This document shows positions 59,001-64,000 of a stretch of DNA of 64,000 nt, piece by piece. A program made the position numbers and the translations under genes. Below the pieces are notes generated by a model. That model had not been told where the DNA came from. It worked only from the letters and a program-made list of their open reading frames with translations, and searched no databases. Positions within the stretch are counted from its first letter, which is position 1. Every line of letters begins with the position of its first letter. This DNA is from Dromaius novaehollandiae (lineage: Eukaryota; Chordata; Aves; Casuariiformes; Dromaiidae), in NCBI RefSeq assembly GCF_036370855.1, contig NC_088105.1, positions 13,335,619 through 13,399,618 of the forward strand, written 5' to 3'.

Positions 59001-61904
59001 ATTAGGTTTGAAAACCACCATTATGTAACTGTGGACTTAAAAAAAAAAAAAAAAAAAAAAGTTCAAATTTGCTGAAATAGAATAAGCTAGCCTAGAGGCA
59101 TAGAATCCTTCCACAAAAGACTCCAGGACTGAGGACAATGGAGGCCCGAAATTTAAGTGAGTAAAGGACACTGGAAATTATGCAAGAACTATGCAAGTTT
59201 TCTGTATAGCTAAGAGCATCTTAGCTAAAAAGAAACCTTGAATTTACTGTCACAAAAGAGATATGGTTGGGAGAGACCTTAATGGATCATCTAGTCCGTC
59301 CCCATTATCAAAAATGGATCATCCCTTCCCAACAGGCATTGTCCTGATCTATTCCTTAAAAAGAGAAAAAAAAAAAAAGGGGGGGGGGAGCGCTTTGCAA
59401 GACAGAGACCCCACAGCCTAAAAAATTTATGTATTTATTTTTATAGAGAAAATATCTGTCTCAAGGGATTCAGTGCCCTTTGGGAACATTCTTCACAGGA
59501 AATAATGTATTCTCTGCAGAATTTGTGGCATGAAACCAGTTATCAGAGAGGAAAAGTCACTCTTGTAACATTCGCTTAATTGCCAAGTTTCATACCCCGA
59601 GTTCCGGGTGGACAGGAGCACTTGAAATGATTGACGAGGTCTATGCACGTTCCTCCATTCTGGCAGGGCTGAAACTGGCACTCGTCCACTTCATATTCAC
59701 AGTTGACACCCTGGTATCCAGGCACACACTACCAGAATAAAAATAAGAGTGAATAATCTTCATGTAACAAATACATTAGCAGCCAACTGAAAAAGGCTAA
59801 CAGAGAGGAAAAGAACCCTCCATGGGACAGATTTCACCCTCCTTTGTAGCTGTACAACTGTAAGTGATTTCAAGGGCTGCACAGACAGACAGCTTAAGCA
59901 CCGAACTTAACTGTGTGCCCACTCAACTGCACAGTGAATGTCTGAAGTTGAGTGACTTTATTCCTATAAAATATGACAATCAAATCCTGGAACTCTTTAG
60001 CACTGAGCTCGCTGCAGAAGTTTTGACTTAAAGTTTACACAAAATTTATCCTTTTCTTCTGGGCACGTGCTCCCAGGGTATTCTACCATTCTCAAAAGCC
60101 TGGAAAGGTCTGGATGCCGTAATCTCTTGATCCACACTGCTCCGTGCATCAGCTGTAGGAATCAGACAGCAACAGAAGGCATCTCCCACCCTGACAGGCA
60201 AGGGATACTGCACCCAAGTAAGGGAAATACAACATTCCTTTATATTAAAATATATGTATAGTGCATTAAATTATAGCTAAGAAATCTCTTCAGTTAAGAA
60301 CTCTGCCTCCAAGAAGGAATGGAGTTCAAATGACTACCAACCTTACCCCCTTACAAGCACACCTCTAACCCAGTTTTAATAGCCTCTCAGGAGCACTGCT
60401 TCTGCCACAGCCAAATTATAAATTATTTTCAGGTGCAGACTGCTTTTTTCTCTGTTTGAATCTATTCTACCACCTACATGTTTCTAATTTCTTTTAATTC
60501 CTCTGCATTGCAATCCTCTTAAGCATTTAGAGCTCTTCCTGCCAAACCACTGTGCATTACCTCACACTGGTAACCACCCAGGTGATCCCGGCAGGTAGCT
60601 CCGTTCTGGCATGGGTTGGAGTCGCATTCATTCAGCTGCTCCTCACAGTAACTGCCGGTGTAACCCACCCGGCACTGACACCGGTGCGTGTTTCCAACGC
60701 TGAGGCAATGGCCAGAGTGCTGACACAACTGGTCTACTGTGACTCCTAAAACAAAGTTTACTAAAGTGAGCAAACAGGTGAAACACACTTGCCATCAGCG
60801 TTGGTATTTCAGCCAAAAATAAGTATGGCCAGACTCAATGAGCAGAAACCTTTCATTTGAAGAGCTACTCCTTAAATTACAAAGGGACAGAACCACTTCT
60901 GGCTTCTGAACGGAGTTGCTGCTCCATCTCCTTTGGACCATCAACACCAATACTGGCATAAATTATGTGCACTATTATATTATTTTACCATTGGCTAGCG
61001 AATACGCATCTCTGAGGTGTTACTGTTACAGTACAAAGATTCAACGTTGGTATCTAGAATGTTTGCAAAACCTATTGCAAATCCTATTCCTTTGACAATG
61101 AACCTGCTTGTTTAGATTTCCTGAACTGAATGGCATGACATTGTCTATCAACCTGGGCTCCAAGTTGACTTCCAGGAAGATATTCACTTCCAAAACAAGT
61201 TTTTGTTTGCTTGATTGTTTGTTTTTTAAAGATGTGCAATATATGAATTAGGAAATTACTACTTTGGAGGCCCACAGTATTAGCTACAGCCAGATAGAGG
61301 ATTTGGTAGCTAGTATTCTCTGACAAAATGCTTAAAAAGATGAGAAGTCACCCCATAACTTTCATGTACAAGGACGGCATGTCTTAAAGCTGGTCTGCCT
61401 GGGATTTATTATAAAGGCATAAAAACAGCTGATTATTTTACAAAAAGGCAGTTCACGTAGAACAGTATTACTGAAATTGAGACTTCAGAAAATATTTAAT
61501 TTTTCTTTTCTAATATTTTTACAGTAAGAATTAGCTTCTTATGTCAGGAAGAATCAAGAGAGCTTTGACTCCCAATACAATCTTGGAAAGATTTTTCTAG
61601 CTTCGAAGTGATTGTGAATGACTTCCAAGAGGCCAGGCGCTCTGGGATTTCCAATGCGTGCTGTGTGCACAGGGGTATGAGGAAAGGAGGAATGGATTAA
61701 TAATGCACTGGGAAATGCTTTTAGCTAAAGCACCAGAGAGCCTTATTTACCCCTTTGTGAAGCCGCCACCTGGCAGGAGACATTGGGCACATCACAGTAA
61801 GCACCAGTCCAGCCAGATGGACAGAGGCATCGAGTGTGAGCTGCATTCTGGACACATGTGCCTTTATTCTTACAGGGAGACTTGCTGCACAGATCCATAA
61901 GTGT
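40963..61904 (-). CDS. NOTCH2: NOTCH2, 3' part (late EGF repeats to C-terminus)
   Basis: NOTCH2 is a single-pass receptor cut in succession by furin, ADAM and gamma-secretase to release a nuclear co-activator. Minus-strand exons: 61904-61751, 60745-60561, 59728-59596, 57495-57250, 55096-54984, 54440-53911, 53096-52749, 52498-52356, 51487-51277, 50024-49928, 49463-49295, 44617-44316, 43948-43801, 43290-43193, 42306-40963. Phases agree at every join, giving 1,406 codons of about 2,471 in human; the count fits the last 15 of 34 human exons. The C-terminus NNMQVYA and [19 protein letters not shown] and [11 protein letters not shown] identify NOTCH2 rather than NOTCH1. No break is seen. The remaining 5' exons lie beyond position 64000. 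Confidence 0.97.
44618..49294. other. NOTCH2 intron, 4.7 kb
   Basis: No exon or RNA gene recognised. It contains a locally GC/CpG-richer patch at about 46,240-46,420 and a 28-bp tandem duplication at 48402-48453. Otherwise AT-richer unique sequence. Confidence 0.5.
48402..48453. repeat. 28-bp tandem duplication
   Basis: Two copies, about 24 bp shared exactly, beginning AATTCCTAGTCTAATCTCTT, in a NOTCH2 intron. Confidence 0.85.
51277..54440 (-). CDS. NOTCH2: NOTCH2 negative regulatory region, transmembrane and RAM exons
   Basis: Exon 54440-53911 holds the last EGF repeat and the first two LNR modules ([26 protein letters not shown]). Exon 53096-52749 holds the third LNR ([13 protein letters not shown]) and the heterodimerisation domain, with a furin site RSRR in SAARSRRSL. 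Exon 52498-52356 completes that domain (FLEIDNRQC...PYPFVSVQ). Exon 51487-51277 has the membrane segment ([20 protein letters not shown]), with the gamma-secretase Gly-Val followed by the KRKRKHGS basic stop-transfer and the RAM WLP motif (GSLWLPEGF) that binds RBPJ. The furin motif differs in spacing from human, but the RxRR core is intact. Confidence 0.95.
54984..61904 (-). CDS. NOTCH2: NOTCH2 late EGF-repeat exons
   Basis: Five exons (61904-61751, 60745-60561, 59728-59596, 57495-57250, 55096-54984) encode the last EGF-like repeats. Each repeat keeps the six-Cys spacing and the CQNGGTC or CKNKGTC core. Calcium-binding signatures appear as VDECQFQPC and INECLSNPC. The repeats form the rod of the ectodomain next to the negative regulatory region. 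Runs such as [28 protein letters not shown] and [17 protein letters not shown] are nearly the same in human NOTCH2. All joins but 60561/59728 are phase 1, which is typical of EGF exons. Confidence 0.95.
55097..57249. other. NOTCH2 intron, 2.2 kb
   Basis: No exon, RNA gene or mobile element recognised. Unique AT-rich sequence. Confidence 0.5.
59039..59060. repeat. Poly(A) run (22 A)
   Basis: Uninterrupted A22 in the NOTCH2 intron between 57496 and 59595, about 200 bp before the CR1 fragment at 59258. Confidence 0.95.
59258..59508 (-). mobile_element. CR1 LINE 3' fragment
   Basis: GGTTGGGAGAGACCTTAATG and CATCTAGTCC, then GTCCTGATCTATTCCTTAAA and GATTCAGTGCCC, follow in order the reverse complement of an avian CR1 3' end as I remember it. 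The copy is decayed and has A-rich and G-rich simple sequence (about 59365-59390) inserted. It lies in a NOTCH2 intron just downstream of the exon ending at 59596. This is the clearest sign of sauropsid origin among the repeats. Confidence 0.7.
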
Positions 61905-64000
61905 CTGGAGAGAAAAAAAATCCAAAAAATTATACATAAGAGCTGCTGGGAACATTATTCAGCATACAAGTTCAAGAAACACAGAAAGGAAACCAGGCTC
62001 TGCAGAACTGGCTCCACGTGGCATTGGAAAGAAAAGGACAGTACTTCCCTAGAGTAAGCTAAGCGCTTCACTGACAGAGTCAAGAGTTCATGTCTAAGAG
62101 AGAGCAAATGTAAAGAGAAGTAAGCCTCAGATGGCAGCATCATTTCAAGAGTAAGATTATCGCCATGCTTTACTATGCAGAGGGATCTTTAGCAGGCTGG
62201 GTTTGAGAAAAATCAGTTTTATCTCAGACTAGGCTTTTATCTTCACAATTAGCAGGAGGCTTCCAGATATTAAGAGCACATGCCCCTTCTTCTCCAAAGC
62301 TCCCTCCACCTTCACCACTTTTTGAGGATGACAGATGTGTTGCACATTTCGATCTTTGTTTTTTCCTTTTGTTGTTAGTTCACCATACCTGCTTTTGGCT
62401 CCATTTGCTCTAGTATGTTTTCTCTGAATTCTTCCATATTCTGAGATTCAATTAAAATCTCACAACTGTTTTATAAACTGAAGATGGGCCAGAGTATACT
62501 GCATTTCTTGATTCTTTACATAAAAACAAACAGTATCCAGACAAAGACTAAAATTCTCTTAGTAAATCATCATATGAAAGTGGAGTAAGGATTCAGAATA
62601 ACTGTCTGACCTAATATGAATCAGCCACTAACCATCATTTCCTTTTTGACCACTTAGTCTCCAAAGTAATACAGCTATCCAATTGATTTCAAGCTGACTT
62701 GATGGAAGGATGAAGTTTTTAAAGAGAGTAGAACTGAATTTTGGCTGTAACTGCAATTTCAGTCGCAGAAAGTTCTGCTTTTCAGATGCAAACTGTCTCC
62801 TCACAAAGATTAAAGAAGAAAAATCTGTGCTTTCACATGTAACTAAGAAACTTGGAATTAAGTTTTATCACATGCATTTGAGTGTGAAGAAGGAAAACAC
62901 TGAGCCTCTTGCTTCCGCATTCGTAATGAGTAGCTGACTGTTTTACATGCAAATTCCATAACTTATGAATCATTGTCCAATTTTGTTCTGCTTATTTAGC
63001 TTTGCTAATTAGGTCAAGCCAGTTTTCCACTAAGACAAGAACTACAGTGTAGCTGTAATCTATAAATCACTGCAATACAGCTTTCAATAGTATTTATAAG
63101 CTTAGAAAGTTCACATTCCCAGTGTAAAATGAATAACACACTATGATCAAGCTTCTCTCTGAATGTAATGCGAGCAGACTCTCAGAATCTACAACATTTA
63201 CTTTGGGGAACATTAATCCTTTTCTCAAGTAATAACAAAGCAAATGTAACAGAGGAGGAACTACTGAACTCCACAGTACTACTTTATGATCACTCTCAAT
63301 GCTAGTTCTCCCAGTGAGACTGAAGCAGTTGTCCAGAATACATAATTAGGGTAGCAGAGGGGCTGTTTCTTTATACTTCATTACTTTGCATTCACTTCCT
63401 CCATTAGCAATACCTAGAAGCAGATCTGACAATTCCAGTGTCTGGCAGCATACTTCTAGAAAAGCATCCCCAGCCCCAAGTAAAACACTTCCTCTAACAC
63501 CGTGTTACCCAGACACATTAGCACGAAGGACAATTACAAAAGCCTTACGAAGCCGTAGTGCTTTCCAGTAGTTTAAGACATTCACAGATTTCTTTTTAAA
63601 ACACGGCAGCAGTCAGACTGCTTGAGGAAGGAAGCCAATGTCAGAATGTCAGTGCTTACTGTTCCAAAGCTAGATATAGTCTCAAATCATTCTTGCTGTT
63701 TTGATAACCACAGAATAATAATAATAATAATAATAATAAACAACTCATTCATAAAGTGAAATCAGCATTCTGCTTCCACTGTGATATGCCAAGTTTCATA
63801 GTTTAAATTCAGCTATTTCTATGCTTAGAACCGAGTACCAAGGCTGAAATCAGATGTATCAGTTCTAAAAAGGAAACTGGAATATTGTCAAGACAGCATT
63901 TTCCCGTTTATCCCATAACTCATCTCTTACAATTTCCTTGTATTTGTGGCAAACAATCAAATTCACATGAATCTTTAATAAGCACTAGTCAGTCATTTAT
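61905..64000. other. NOTCH2 intron running off the window
   Basis: No EGF-repeat exon is visible upstream of 61904 within the window. AT-rich unique sequence with an (AAT)n tract at 63714-63741. Confidence 0.6.
63714..63741. repeat. (AAT)n microsatellite
   Basis: About nine AAT units. Confidence 0.95.

Noticed and set aside
1-64000. CRISPR arrays, operons, phage or other prokaryotic systems, and LTR or Polinton elements
   Set aside because: The sequence is intron-bearing vertebrate DNA; the tandem arrays are short-unit minisatellites without spacers, and no retroviral or capsid-like frames were recognised.

Overview
The window reads as vertebrate nuclear DNA, almost certainly from a bird. 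Introns are short, the middle is extremely GC-rich, the only recognisable interspersed repeats are decayed CR1-type LINE fragments, and the encoded proteins are typical sauropsid orthologues of five known vertebrate genes. The species cannot be fixed from the sequence alone. No prokaryotic, viral or LTR-element content was seen.

Layout. (1) About 1-24 kb, minus strand: PDE4DIP (myomegalin). Three alternative 5' ends feed one coiled-coil body: a long leader starting at 23,632, a short start at 20,392 (both carrying the gamma-tubulin-complex-binding CM1 motif), and a 383-codon EB1-binding first exon at 16,927. The gene appears to end inside the window, with a stop at 1,329 and a poly(A) signal at 1,034, giving the short myomegalin form. 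(2) 24-26.2 kb: GC-rich intergenic DNA with strongly C-rich and tandem-repeat tracts. (3) 26,287-29,858, plus strand: PHGDH, complete in 12 exons (529 aa). (4) 33,766-30,806, minus: HMGCS2, complete in 9 exons (496 aa), convergent with PHGDH. (5) 35,076-34,336, minus: a REG4-like secreted C-type lectin, complete (157 aa). (6) 35.6-38.5 kb: intergenic. (7) 38.55 kb to the window end, minus: the 3' part of NOTCH2 (15 exons, 1,406 codons, from the late EGF repeats to the C-terminus, plus about 2.4 kb of 3'UTR); its 5' part lies beyond 64 kb.

The genes are not a functional cluster. PHGDH starts serine synthesis, HMGCS2 makes ketone bodies in mitochondria, REG4 is a secreted lectin, NOTCH2 is a receptor and PDE4DIP is a centrosome/Golgi microtubule scaffold. 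What they share is conserved linkage: PHGDH-HMGCS2-REG4-NOTCH2 is also the human 1p12 order, whereas human PDE4DIP sits across the centromere at 1q21.

I found no undescribed biological system. The most useful observations are the promoter and splice architecture of PDE4DIP (including a start codon whose own coding sequence doubles as a splice acceptor), a 16-bp array occupying most of a PDE4DIP intron right up to its acceptor, and compact, motif-rich promoters for HMGCS2 and the EB1-binding form. Exon limits were derived by hand from splice consensus, reading-phase agreement and remembered human protein sequences; no alignment was run.
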